DNA of 64,000 bases from Desmodesmus armatus (Eukaryota; Chlorophyta; Chlorophyceae; Sphaeropleales; Scenedesmaceae). Shown in pieces: positions 36,102-47,911 of the stretch. The stretch is taken from assembly GCA_007449985.2 (NCBI GenBank), contig VIIQ02000006.1, positions 124,001 through 188,000 on the forward strand, written 5' to 3'. The notes under the pieces are model-generated. The model did not search any database. It was not told the origin of the DNA and saw only the letters and a program-made list of their open reading frames with translations. The position numbers were made by a program, and so were the translations under genes. Positions within the stretch are counted from its first letter, which is position 1. Each line of letters starts with the position of its first letter.

Positions 36102-38110
36102 ATGACCAGGCTCACCTGGAGTGCATTTTTTGCCGTAAAAACTGCAGGTTTTGGTCTGCACCCGCCACCCAGAGCTTCCTGCGTGTCACAGACCTCATGG
36201 CGTGCTCCCTGCCGTTTCTCAACCTACCTGATGGTCAGCACGCGGCGCATCAAGGATGTCTCTGCACAAGTGCAGCTGCCAACTGGAGCCAAGCTCCTTC
36301 TGTTGATCTACTTGGCCATCAACCTGTTGACACTGGTGCTGGTGTTGGCATTCCCAAATCTGCACAAAAGGCATAGGTTCAAGCTCATGGTGTTTGATCG
36401 CACATACAGGCTGGTGAGTGCTGCTTCTTCTGCCATCGCAGCAGTCTCAGCCCTGGACCCGATTGCCAGCTCTAATACCATACTCACATAAACCATACAG
36501 TGGCACAGTGACCGTGATACATGCCTGCAAAGCGCCATGCGTTCAGACCCTCGCAGTGCAGGCACATGTCCAAAAGCGTGCGTTGGCGGAGAGTTTGGTG
36601 CACCAGCAGCAGTGGCAGCAGCCTACGTGTGCCTGCTCTAACCGCACTGCAACCATCAACCCACTCCCAGCATCATGATGCGATTAAAGCGCTGAGCCCC
36701 ATAAGCAGTCCCCAGGCTGTCAGGACAGGCTGCTTTTTCACTAACACCTTTGCTCACCCACCTGCCTTGTGCGGCCGTACTGGCTGGCTCTCCTGCAACA
36801 CGTTCCCACAATCTGTCTGCAACACCGCTGTGCTGCCGCGTGCGTGTTTCCATGACGCAGGTGACATCTGCGCTCCTGACCCACCCGCAAAGCGTGCTGG
36901 GCTACGGCTCGCAGACGCAAGCCGTCGCCAAGGCAGCCCTGGCAGGGCACATTGCCTGAGCATTGTCTATTGCTGTGTTTGCACCAAGCGCGATGCACTT
37001 GCAGCAGGCCAACCTCACCCTGCCCTTCAAGCTGCTGCTACCCTTCCAGCTGTGCCTGTACGCAGTCGCAGTCATGTGGGCGCAGGTGGGTGGGTGTCAG
37101 GACTGAAGGGGAGCTGCCCATGTAAAGATTGCAGTTGAGTATGTAGCTGTGCATTTGCGCCTGCTGCTGTCAGTCAAAGGGATCCCTGTCGGGGCGCTTG
37201 TCAACACAGTCTGTGACAGTGCAAACTGCATGCAGCGCCAGCATGCTTCTCAAGCCTGCATGCTTTCCAAGCCTGCTTCTCAACCCGACCAGCACTTTGA
37301 AGTGCTGGCCGGGTGAATTCACGCTGTTACGAGGTCATTGTACATCACACAACAGATTTCTCCGGGTGCCAGACATTGTATAGCATGGTCTGGCGATCAC
37401 AGCATGGTTGCAGCATGCCACACTCATGGACGGTGGTGTGTCCCTGCTTGCCATCACAGGGACTCCCTTGCTGGCTGTCACATGGGCAAGATCGGGCAGA
37501 GGCAGCCCATGCTTGCTCGAGTGTCTTTGGTGCCAACCTCTCCAGAGCCGACAGCAGCAGCTGCAGTGCGCCTGAGCCCGCTGTTGTAGCGGCATCAGCA
37601 GCGCTGCAGGCCGCTGCAGAGCAGGCCTGCAGCAAGCTTCACCTGGTGCACGTGCTGCTGTCACCCGTGCCAGCCAGCGGCAGCTTCTTCCAAACGCAAC
37701 AAATGTGCATGGGGCCAAGCTCATTTCAGATCTTGTACATGTATGTGGCTGGGCTGCTGCTGCTGGTGCTGCCGTTGACCTGTGGGTACTGCCTTGAGTA
37801 CTGGGCAAAGGCAACCTGGCTGAGGTCAAACTCTATCATTGAGGCCAAGCCGCCTTGGATACTCACCCTTCCTATATTTGGCAACCAGCCGTGCAGCAGC
37901 AGCAGTTGGCGGGAGTTGAGGGATGCAGCTACAGTCTCGCCGGCTGGTGCGCCCAAGGTTGCTGGCTATCAGTGGCACTGGTTGGGGCCAATGGCTGCAC
38001 TGCTGCTTGTGCATTTCCCTTGGGTGGGTGCGGAGCTGTTTGTGTCTCATATGGGTGGTGTTTGCGCCCCTGCATTGGCTGGGGCTGCCTGGATGCAGGG
38101 ATTGTTTTGA
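36102..38110 (+). CDS. Unrecognised multi-pass membrane protein
   Basis: I do not recognise the family. Four exons are supported by phase and hydrophobicity: 36102 or 36231 to 36413, 36861 to about 36932, 37005-37085 and 37460-38110. Exon 1 contains LLLLIYLAINLLTLVLVLAF, a clear transmembrane helix, followed by a basic NLHKRHRFK. Exon 3 is nearly all hydrophobic (LPFKLLLPFQLCLYAVAVMW). Exon 4 has an Ala/Ser-rich soluble loop, then ILYMYVAGLLLLVLPLTCGY and, near the end, WLGPMAALLLVHFPWVGAEL. That gives at least four helices. The start is uncertain: ATG 36102 opens the frame, ATG 36231 (MVSTRRIKD) would place the first helix nearer the N-terminus. The donor of exon 2 is not settled; candidates are a GC donor at 36933 (AAG|GCAGCC) and two GT sites earlier, all phase 0. 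Function cannot be inferred. Confidence 0.55.
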
Positions 38111-38202
38111 AGCCTGTAGCCTGGCGTGCTGTTCCCTTCAGCAGGAGGAGCCTATGGTTGGCTGTGTTTGAAATGAAGGTCGTGTCCGCACTGAACCTCT
38201 GC

Positions 38203-38207
38203 TGTAA
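38203..38207 (+). promoter_or_regulatory. Candidate TGTAA poly(A) signal for the membrane protein gene
   Basis: TGTAA 93 bp after the stop codon at 38110, a normal distance for algal 3' UTRs though on the short side. Confidence 0.45.
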
Positions 38208-38237
38208 GCTGCCCTCGCGCGGCTTTGGGGAGTCTCA

Positions 38238-38285
38238 GCACTCTGTTTGCATTGTGAGGCGGCACTCTGTTTGCATTGTGAGGCG
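38238..38285. repeat. Perfect 24-bp tandem duplication
   Basis: Two identical 24-bp units (starting GCACTCTGTTTGCATTG) lie head to tail with no mismatch. It looks like a recent slippage or duplication event in non-coding DNA. Confidence 0.95.
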
Positions 38286-38756
38286 CTGACTGCGCCAGCT
38301 TCAGGTGAATTGCAAGGAAACTCAAGGCTGGCTGTTTCTTGTGTGATTTTGGCGGTGTGTCGGGGCCACCATCAACAATTTGCTGGTGCTGTTGGTATCA
38401 GATGGTTGAGGGACTGTAGGCCTTGCTGACAGCCCTGCTGCGTGGTTTTGCAACATTTCTGAATGAAGCGCCATAGATCTTGCGGACATTGTGTAGGGGT
38501 CCCCGTGTCCCCGGCAGCACCTATCTTGAATCCGTCTTCGGAAGCTTGCTGCTCCGTTTTCACTGCTCCGTTTTTTTTGGCCTCCATATCACAGCAGGCC
38601 GGAGCAGGGTGGAGAAGGTGGCTTTGCATCCGTACCGCGTGTCACTTGAGCGTACGCTGCAGGGCTCATAACAGTGTTGTCAGCCATAGCTGAACGGGGT
38701 TGGGATTCACCTTGCACTGCAGGCTCATTTGCTGGCTGTGCTGCCGGTTTGATTTG

Positions 38757-38845
38757 TTCGTAGCACCGCTTGAGGTGCGTTCGTAGCAGCGCGTCATCTC
38801 TCTCTCTCTCTCTCTCTCTGAGGTGCGTTCGTAGCAGCGCTTGAG
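38757..38845. repeat. Imperfect minisatellite split by a (TC)11 run
   Basis: A unit of about 23 bp (TTCGTAGCACCGCTTGAGGT...) recurs at 38757, 38780 and 38828. The second and third copies are separated by a TC dinucleotide run at 38797-38819. Confidence 0.85.
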
Positions 38846-40689
38846 TAAGGTTCGTTCCTCACGCTCAGCAGGCAGCGTCCATCCGCGTCACCATCTGCCA
38901 GTACAGGGTTGTTTCAGTGCAGTTGCTCTTGCGGCGTCGCTGCCTCTGGCAGCTTGCACGGCTGAAGCAGCCACACCATCTTCCACACAGGCTGTTGCCG
39001 CAGCGCGTGAGGTGACATCATGTCGTTTGGTGACATGACATCATTTGTTATTCTGCATGACGGAGGTCAGCTGATTTTGCAATGGACTGCTCTGTCAGCT
39101 CAACGGCACAGAGCCCCTGCAGGCAGCAGGCAGCACTTTCAGGCATGTGGACATACTTGTGATCAAGAGTGGTGTGTCAGAGTGGTCACCATAGTTTCAA
39201 CGCCTGTCTGGATTGCCAGATAGCACTGATGTCTTTTGCATGCGCATTTGTTGGTAAGTGGTGGTGTATGCTTCTTGGTCTGTCACCAGCAAGACGTAGT
39301 CATTCTTGGCCGGTGGATCTGTGTTGTTTGAAAGCACATACATCCAGTCATTTCGTTATGTGAGCAGGGCCTGCTCATTGGGGGGTGAGTCACTTTTGGT
39401 GGCGCCCTATGGGTGTGTGCTGACATAGTGGTGTATGGGCCAATGTTTCGTGTTGGAGACGCCAACAGTAGCATGGACTGTGTGGGTGCGCAGCGCAACG
39501 GGTTCAGAATGCGCGTGGATGAATAGCATCTGGTGGTGTGTGAGTAGTGAGGTGTGAACAGTGAGCTGCAGGGTTTACAACTGCAGTCGAGATGCAGGGC
39601 TGGTGGGTGCAACTGACGCACTGTGGTGCATGCATCATGCTTGCTCGAGCCGTGTTGTTGTCACCACAGTGCCGTGGCAGGAAGTGTGCATCTACAGGGC
39701 CAGCCTAGGTAATGTCCAACAACCTGAGGTTCAGATTGTTTGTTTGTTGGGTGTGTAACGCGAAGGCGGGGCCATTCTATCAACTGCCTGAGGCGTACAT
39801 ACCGTTCTTATGCAGGTGAGCAAGGCCCCAGCAGGCACTACTGACAAGATCGTACCCTTGCAATACATGAGTGCAAGCTCATTCACCACCACCAACCTGT
39901 CCTGATTCCTGTGAACGGTTACATCGCCGTTTCATCAACAGATACGTCAGTGCGTGGCATGCACCAGCACTGACAGCAACCAGAAAAGTGGAGGCTCACA
40001 AGCAGGCCACCCTCCCAGACCACTCCACAAGTCCAATCAAAGAACATGCTGATGTGTCAGAGCATGCCCAGACAGCAACAGCAGGGAATGATGCAGCGTC
40101 AAGACAAGGGAGGTCTAGACCAACCCTTCAATCAGCTGGAGCATCACTTGGCTGAGTCCAGTCAATGGGGAGGGTCATCCTCCTCCTTGAATGCGTCTCA
40201 TGAAGCAGCCCGCACTCTATGCACACCACACAAGAGATGACTCACAGCATGGCACAGTCACACACCAGATGCTGCCCTCCTTCTCACACACATGACACTC
40301 TGCTCACTCACCCAGTGCTGAGAGAATCACTCACACATGCAGACACAGCATGCTCTGATGACATGACACACTGCAGCTCGTACCTCACACATGCTCTCAG
40401 GCCAATTAACCTGGCAATAAATACACACACAGAATGAATGCTGCTAAAATAAATCCCAGCACACATGCACACTCTTTGTGATCTACTGCAACACACTGGG
40501 CATACACACAACACACACTGCCGCCAGAAAAAGAGACCTATACATTGGCACAAATCAGTCCATTGCTGACCAAAAGACAGGCCACTACAAGAAACACACC
40601 ATCCAAGCTGGCATGTGTTTACCTGCTGCTGGTTGCTGCACACTGCAGCAAGCGATGGTACAAGCAGAGCAGCAACCTGGCTGGGGTGC

Positions 40690-40694
40690 TTACA
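40690..40694 (-). promoter_or_regulatory. Candidate TGTAA poly(A) signal for the cathepsin gene
   Basis: TTACA on the plus strand is TGTAA on the transcript, about 920 bp after the stop codon at 41612. Confidence 0.35.
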
Positions 40695-41573
40695 ACACCC
40701 CAGCCATCTATTGTACAGGAAAGGCGCTCTAAGGCGTGCGGCAGGAAACTCTGCCGCGGCCTACATGACCTTCCAGAAAAGAAATTTGTATGGTACACTG
40801 TTGCTGCACACACATCATAATAGCTGAAGCAACAGCATGGGCCACGGCAGAACAAGCCCAGCAAGCAGGGTCCAGCTGTCAAAACCCTGCAGAATCGAGG
40901 AGATGACTAGCTGCCTGATCAAGCTGCACCTCCCAGGGGAATTGAAAGGTGCCCAGTTAGACAGCCCTCCCCCAATTTGTGTCACGTGACACCAGTGCCA
41001 ACTGCCTCCAACTGCCTGCAACTACCCGCAACCGCCACACCCAACAGGGTTGGGTGCTGGAAGAGCAGTTGCACAACACAACAACAACCTCACACAAGCA
41101 GCTCTCCTAGGCCTGTAGCAAGGCAGGCGGTCGCAAGAGAGTTGTCCAGCAGCTACCTCACTTGAGCCTATGACCACAAAAGTGTGATCAGCAACACAAC
41201 AAGTGTAACCTGCTGGCATGCTGCAGACAGAGCACAATGGCTCGCCAACTACGCAGTGCCGGTGAGAGAGGTAATGAAACAAGCCTGCAGCCAGGTGCAC
41301 CTGGGACTTCGTGCCCGGGCATCAGGCAACCCCCAGAACACTAGAAGGCACACATAATACCCGTGTAGCACCTGCTTTCTGACACACACACTCAATGCGC
41401 TCTCGGTGTCAACACACCCCCCACAGAGGCACTCACACAGACAAACACCACACCAAACCACGCGCACTTGAAGCAGTACGCGCCATCAAACAAGGCACAC
41501 ACAGCCCCCTCAACTCAAACTGGGGCTCCAACAGCTGCTCAAGCCCCAACAGGGCCCCAACACAGTGACCATC

Positions 41574-41608
41574 CACACACACACACACACACCCGCGCGC
41601 GCGCGCGC
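41574..41608. repeat. (CA)n(CG)n microsatellite next to the cathepsin stop codon
   Basis: A CA run (41574-41592) is directly followed by a CG run (41594-41608). On the transcript the repeat starts a few bases after the TAA at 41614-41612. Confidence 0.95.
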
Positions 41609-41611
41609 AGC

Positions 41612-44371
41612 TTATGCGTTTGCAAGGCCACCCATGCGCCTGTGCACATCAGCTGCGCGCCCAAACAGCGCCCCAATCAGTCCGCTGCCGCTGTTGCTGC
41701 TGGCAGCAGGCTCGAGCTCCTCAGGCCCGTCAAAGATTCCAAGGTTTTCGGCATCCTCCCAGCCGGCCACAGCTCCAAAGGCACAGTCGGTCTCCAGACC
41801 CAGGTTGTAGTCGTCACCCTGGCCGTCCTTGAAGGTGCTGGTCACAATGCGGAAGAAGCCGTTCTCACCCCTGCGGCACACGCAAGCACGACACCAAAAT
41901 ACGTCACGATCAGCGGAGGGTACGTATACATCCAGGATGCTATGAGGCTTGGTAATGTACGTCGGCCGGACTGGGCGATGCTGACGCTGAGTGCAACGTC
42001 TAGCGCCTTGCCTGCAGACATGCCTTGTGTGTGCGCACTGCACTGGCAATTGTCTGGACGCACACACAGGGACACCAGGCACACCTGTGGTCAAGGAGCT
42101 AGAGCACACGGTGGCAGCATACACTAGGTGCTACATAGCTTCTGCCCTCCAAAACCCCATTGTGGGCAGGTTTGTCAAACCTGAGGCTCAGTGAGTGTCA
42201 CAACAGTGTGCTGCTCACCATGGCTCTCCCCAGCTGTTGCGCACAATCCAGGCCTCCACGCCGTTTTCAACAGTCCAGCCCACAACAGACACTGCGTGGT
42301 TCAGCTCAATGCGCTTTGACTTCTCTGCATAAACGCCACCTGCAGGGAGGCACACAGCAGACGAGCGGCAAACCTGCAGTCTCAGCAGCTGGGAGCCAAA
42401 CAAAGCACAGCACACTGCCGTAGTGGCATCTGCACTACTAGTAGTTGCTGGGATATGACAAATACGCATGCCTATGCAAACAGAACCCTCGTGCTGGCTG
42501 CGTGTGGGGGCTAACCCTGCATGACTGGAATAACAGTTCCAGCATACACACTACAGGCAGCCCAGGACACTTTGGCCGTTGCATGCTTGTTGCACAGCCA
42601 CAGGTGTGCTGCAGCAGAGGGGTGCTGGTGCCTCACCAGTGTAAGCATCCAGGCCAGCAGTTGCCATGATGCCACAGGTGATGGGCCCACGCGCAAAGAT
42701 CTCTGCCTTCATTTGGTGCCGGCCCTGCAGGAAGAAACACAAGCCACGTCATCTGCACAGCCCTTGGCAAGCTATGGTCACACTACACTAAGCCACTCAC
42801 ATCCAGTCAATGTGGGGTGCCTGAGGCTTGGTTGATGGCGCGAGACATCCTGAAGGGAGACCGCGTGGCAGCTGAATCAGCATATGCAGCCATCCGAGTT
42901 TTGTATCTTAGCAAACAATTGCCCACCCCATAGCAAACAAGTGCTCACCTGCAGTGTGCCGTGCTGTGACACGACGAGGCGCTGGTGGTGCTTCAGGGGG
43001 CTGCAGGCACCATCTGGCTCACAGGTGAAGCACTGGTGCTTGTGGTTGCACTGGGAGATACAGGAGGGTACCAGGCAGACAAGCAATCACACATCAGGTA
43101 ACTATCATGGAGGAGCCGCTGAAGCCCTGAGGGGGTGGGGACAGCACACTCGCTGGCTGCTGACCATCGCCGCTTGCAATGATATCAACAAAAAAGCCAC
43201 TCTGAGAATGCACCTGATCGTCACGGGTATCCGTGTTGCGCGGCTGCGCCACGTTTGTAAGTTGGCCCTGTTGCATAAGTGTACCGCCAAGCCAGCAGAC
43301 TGCAGATTTTGCCACAGCTGCAGCAGCAGCAACCCCTTACCTTCTGGTTTTGTGCCACGTATGTGTTGCAGGTATCCACTGGGATGCCGTGCTTGCTGGC
43401 ATACGCATACACTTCCTTGTCGTCACCGCCGTTGCAGCTACCCGCCCCAGCACAGTCAATCACACTCTGTACGGACAGCAGGGCTGAAGGCCAGGCTCCC
43501 TGGGAATTCAGACAGGCAGAAGACAAGGACCATTCACATGAGCTCAACCCAGGTTGTTTCATAAATGCCGGATGCCGCATTCATAGATGTGACATGTGTT
43601 GCTTACATGCCAAGGTGTCCATCCACATTGTACAAGTATGGCACATACTCATCCAGACTCCCGATGGAGGGGTGGCAGAGATGCCCAGCCTGCTCACCTT
43701 GCGAAGGATGTTGATCCTGTCGGCCAGTGCTGATGTTGAGGCGAAGGCCCAGCAGCTGCCACAGTACTGAGGAATGTGTTGGTTGCGGGTCACAGATAGG
43801 TAGGCTGTACCATCCACGTTGCGCCTGATGTAGAAAACATGGGGGCAGCAAAGACCAACATGAGGGGTACTGCACAGGCTTCTGCTCCAGAGTACAGCGT
43901 CAAGCACAGGGTTGCGTTGCTGCTCGTGAGAACCCCTGACGGTTGTTGAGTTGCCTCTCAACATGGCTGAAGCGGAAATGCGACAATGCACGTGCTTGCA
44001 AGGGTCAAAGTTGTTGTGTCAGCATGTGCATCACATGCATAACAGACACCTACCAGTCCCAGGTGGCAGGCAGGCCTTCCTCGGTCACCAGCTCGTGAGG
44101 ACGCTTGGCGGTGCTGCATGCACGTTGATTGATGTGTGGACAGCAGGTTAGCCTTCGCGGGTGGTGCAGATTGGCTAGTCTTTGGCAACAGTACCATCAG
44201 CAGCAAGCAAACTCACATCAACGGCTTGTAGTCCTGGCTGCGGACCAGTCCATGCTTGACGTATTTGCTGGTCCCAGTATATGCTTTGACGGTGAGACCC
44301 GCGACGAGCTGGTTCGACAAGACTCCCACCAACAGGAACAGGGCCACTGCAGGAGAGCCTTGACGAACCAT
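41612..44371 (-). CDS. Cathepsin X/Z-type papain-family cysteine peptidase
   Basis: Eight exons (44371-44217, 44113-44054, 43824-43698, 43499-43341, 43050-42949, 42724-42637, 42339-42219, 41870-41612) give 356 residues. The N-terminus [20 protein letters not shown] is a signal peptide, so the enzyme enters the secretory or vacuolar pathway. The mature part starts near LPATWDWRNVDG (66-77). Seen: [16 protein letters not shown] (86-101) with catalytic Cys96 and the His-Ile-Pro mini-loop that defines cathepsin X and gives it carboxypeptidase behaviour; His245 in [11 protein letters not shown]; Asn265 in [11 protein letters not shown]; and the cathepsin-X cysteine pattern in [14 protein letters not shown] and [11 protein letters not shown]. 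The propeptide is short, as in this family. After the usual end (LETDCAFG) there is a 50-residue extension, partly acidic, not found in animal cathepsin X. The (CA)n(CG)n tract follows the stop. All splice phases fit, including split codons for the two Trp residues. Confidence 0.93.
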
Positions 44372-45187
44372 AGCGTTTCAACCCTAATAGATGATGACGA
44401 GCAAGATGCTAGGTACAAGCACGTGCGTCCATACCCCCAATTAAGTGACGATGACGCTCAACTGTGACCTCGATCCAAAACCCTACCTGGTCTGCTGTCA
44501 AAGCGACCCAAAAAGGGTGGGATGCAAGAAAGGACATCATGTGTGATGGAGATGCACCCCTGGAATGGGGACAAACACAGGCAAACCTAAAAGTTGGTGT
44601 TGGCCGATCTCCTCTAAATCTCTAGTCAGGGCGCTTGCCCCTACCCCTAGCAGTGCATCTTGTTTCTATGTTGAAGTTGTTTCACGAGTATGGATGGGCT
44701 CCAGTGGACGGTGGTGGTTCTCTGCGTGAGGCATGGAGGGGTGTGATGTGCTGGGCCGGGTATTGCTGATCGATGCGCTACAAGGCATCTTCAAGCAATT
44801 TTGCTGTGGGCTTCTTACAAGTGACAAGGTGCCGCTTGCTGTAGCGCAAGCAGTCAAAGTACTGCTGCTTGCAGCAGTACGTTTGCCAACGACCTTTGAC
44901 CCCTTCTGCATCGACCAAAACAGTGAAGTTTTATATGCCACGTTCCAGCTATATCCACCTCCTTCGCTGTCATCCACCCTGTGCCTTCCTCCTTCTTACG
45001 CTCCGCGCCCATCAGTGGTGTCGTCATCCGCACACAACACAAGGTCTACCTGTAAGGATACAGACCTGAACAAAAGAAGTATCGTTTCTCTGAGATTCAG
45101 CATCGGACCCAGCCCCCGCCACACATGCGGCAGTAGAGCTGCCACCTTAGTGCTGCACAGCAAGACAAGCTTTGCTCTGTGGGACCC
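44372..45187. promoter_or_regulatory. Divergent promoter, cathepsin X / GH1
   Basis: 816 bp between two start codons pointing away from each other. It contains the 10-bp perfect inverted repeat listed separately. A plus-strand open frame of 162 codons (44733-45221) runs through it but resembles no protein and overlaps the GH1 start, so I treat it as chance. Confidence 0.55.
44859..44880. repeat. Perfect inverted repeat, 10-bp arms, 2-bp spacer
   Basis: GTACTGCTGC-TT-GCAGCAGTAC. A second, weaker hairpin (GCTTGC...GCAAGC) lies just upstream at 44834-44851. It could be a dimeric transcription-factor site; 308 bp before the GH1 ATG. Confidence 0.8.
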
Positions 45188-47870
45188 ATGCCTGGCATCC
45201 TACATGCCTTGGGTCTGCTAGTAGCAGTTTCAGCACTAGTACGTGCGCAGCAGAACGATGCAGGCCTGCAGGGCTGTCCCGGCTGGGCACCAGCGGTGGC
45301 AGAGGACCTGGAACTCGCAGCTACCATCGATGTGTCCAAGGCACCTAAGACATGCAGACCGGAGATTCTGAGCAAGATCGACTTTGGTGTCGCAACTGCA
45401 GCTTACCAGGCAAGTCAGTGCCGGTCAGCAGTACTGAGCAGCAGAGTCAGCAACCGATCTCAGGGTCTGCAGGGCAGCAGCACATACGTCCCCAGTAGGC
45501 TCAGTCCGCTTCCATTACTCACAGATTGAGGGAGCTATTGACCGTGGAGGCAAGAGCCCGTCAATTTGGGACACCTTCGTAAAAATCCCTGGCAAGATCA
45601 GGGGTGGTGGGACAGGCGACACCGCCGACAACTTTTTCCACACATTCAAGGATGACATCGCCCTCATGAAGCAGATGGGGATTAAGATGCACAGGTACTG
45701 ATACACTCCTGTGCGTGGCTAGGCTGTCGAGACAAGTATAGTGCGCTGCAGCAGTGGCGTTGGCGTTGGTGCAGCTGGTGTGCCTGGCAACACTGGCATG
45801 GCAGCGACAAACTGCACACACTGCGACAGTATGAACTTTAGGTCGGTCGATTCACCTTAGCGTGACAGCACCGCACTCAAGGACAACCGCGTGCGGAGGA
45901 GCAACGCTGAGGACCATAAGCTGACAAGCATAAGCCTGTTTTTGCTTGCTCCAGGTTTTCCTTGGCGTGGACGCGTATCATCCCAGGTGGCAAGGCAGGC
46001 AGTCCTGTCAACCCCAGGGGTGTGGCCTTCTACAACAACCTCATAAATGAGATGCTGGCGGCTGGCATCGAGCCTGTTGCAACAATCTGTGAGTGCCCGA
46101 GCATGTACACAGCAGCGGTCATTGGGCTGATCTGCTGCTGCTGGGCAGTTGTTGGCACAGCAGGGCGGTACTGCTTGCACACATGCAACCAGCTGTTGGA
46201 GGGTTGTCGGCTGACCAAGACAGCTGACGTGGGTTGTGCCTGTGGCCAACATGGTTGTTGACTCCCTGAGTGACATTGGAAGCATGTTCCTGCCATGCCG
46301 TCACCTTGGTGGGGGGTATTGCTACATGCTGTGCCAGTAAGCAGCGGCTGCCCTGACTGTTGCTGACATGCTGGTGCTGCTGGTGGTGGTGCTGCTGCTG
46401 CTGCTGCTGCTGCTGCTACGAATGCATCGCAGATCACTGGGACTTGCCTCAGGTGCGGTGAAAGATGGCAAGGCTGCCAACGCACAGCTTCGTGACAGGG
46501 ATGCCGCTAGCACCCTGACATAGCACACAACTCAGGTGGCCTGCTCGTTGGATACTGCAGCGGTTATCCCCTGCACCTGGCAGAAACACAACAGTACAAA
46601 CTGACAAGCAGTCATACACACATCAGGGTGAGGCATGCCATTCCATCCCATGCCATGCCATGCCATGCTATGACGTAATGTGTCCTGTGTCTGCAGGTGC
46701 TTCAAGATGAGTACGGAGGGTTTATGAGCGAGCAGATCGTCACTGACTATGAGCACTATGCTGCAACAGTGTTTAAACTATTTGGCGACAGGGTGAGTTT
46801 GCAGCATTAGAGGCAGCGCCAGGCAAAGCACTCTGACCCAAAGCATGTGACAGTATCCACAGCTTGCTTGGGAGTTGGGCAGTCAGAGCTCATGCAACTG
46901 GCGTGTTGATGGCGGCTGCTCTGCCGCCATCTGCATGACGTGATAGTCAGCAGTTTTGCCAACTCAGGTGTCCAGTCCGGTTTTGAGATGGTGCTGCCAT
47001 GCTTTGTGTTGCAGGTCAAGAACTGGATTACGTTCAATGAGCCCCCTATGGTTTGTGAGGGCTACAATGCTGTCAAATTTGCCCCTGGTGTCGGTGGTGG
47101 AAGGAAGTACTACTACGGGTAAGTAACCCTGCTGCAAGCTAGGGCAGCATGACAACCCTGCTGCACCTGCCTGCTTGTGCAGCTGCTGTGCTGCTTCTGC
47201 AAGAGGCATTGTGGCTTGTACCCCACGCTTCTTCGCTGGCTGTGCAGCTCTCATGCACGCTGTGTCCTGTTGACACAAGACGTTTTGTGCGTTGTATGTT
47301 GTGTGTTGCAGGGCCTGCCACAACCTGCTGAAGGCCCATGCAGCAGCAGTGAAGACATACAGGGCGTGGTACCAACCCAGCCAGAAGGGCAAGATCGGAC
47401 TCACCACCAACGTGGTGTGGGCAGAGCCACTCACAAACTCAGAAGAGGGTACGCTGCCGGCTGACAAGCAGCTTGCTTGCTGTGTGTTGGATGGATACCA
47501 TGTGGTGCAGGCCAGGCAACTAGACACATTTGCACTCAATTGAGTGCAAGTGGAACCTGTGCAGTGCTAGCAGCCACAGCAGCTTGCAGCCCTTATCAGG
47601 CCTAGTAGTACTACCTGAGACGTTGATGGGGTTGCTGCAGAGCCTGCGCCTCAAGTGAGGCTCACTGCACCCTGGCCTCCTCATGCGCCCTCACTGCAGA
47701 GTCGCACTGTGGCATCAACACAGGGAGTGACGTTTGGCAAGGACCCCAGCTGCCCGGGCCACCCACATGCTAAGCTGCCAGCCAACTTGTAGCTCCCAGT
47801 GTCTGTAGAAAAGCCAGCTGTACAACCGCTGTACCTCTGGGCTGCGTTAGGCAGTTTTGGCTGAGGCTCC

Positions 47871-47911
<41 letters not shown>

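Larger units (their letters stand above)
38111..41611. other. Gene-poor convergent region
   Basis: 3.5 kb between the convergent membrane protein and cathepsin genes. It holds the two tandem repeats listed separately and many CA-rich stretches from 40200 on. Open frames are short and none shows a domain or in-phase splice sites. The right part (about 40690-41611) is probably the cathepsin 3' UTR. Confidence 0.5.

Noticed and set aside
38841..39223. Short plus-strand frames, one starting MSFGDMTSFVILHDGGQL
   Set aside because: Too short, no neighbours in phase and no family match; one follows a tandem repeat array.
44733..45221. Plus-strand open frame of 162 codons ahead of the GH1 gene
   Set aside because: Overlaps the GH1 signal peptide in another frame, resembles nothing known, and spans a divergent promoter with hairpins.
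46392..47910. Regularly repeated short units considered as a CRISPR-like array
   Set aside because: They are plain trinucleotide runs without unique spacers, inside introns of a nuclear gene.
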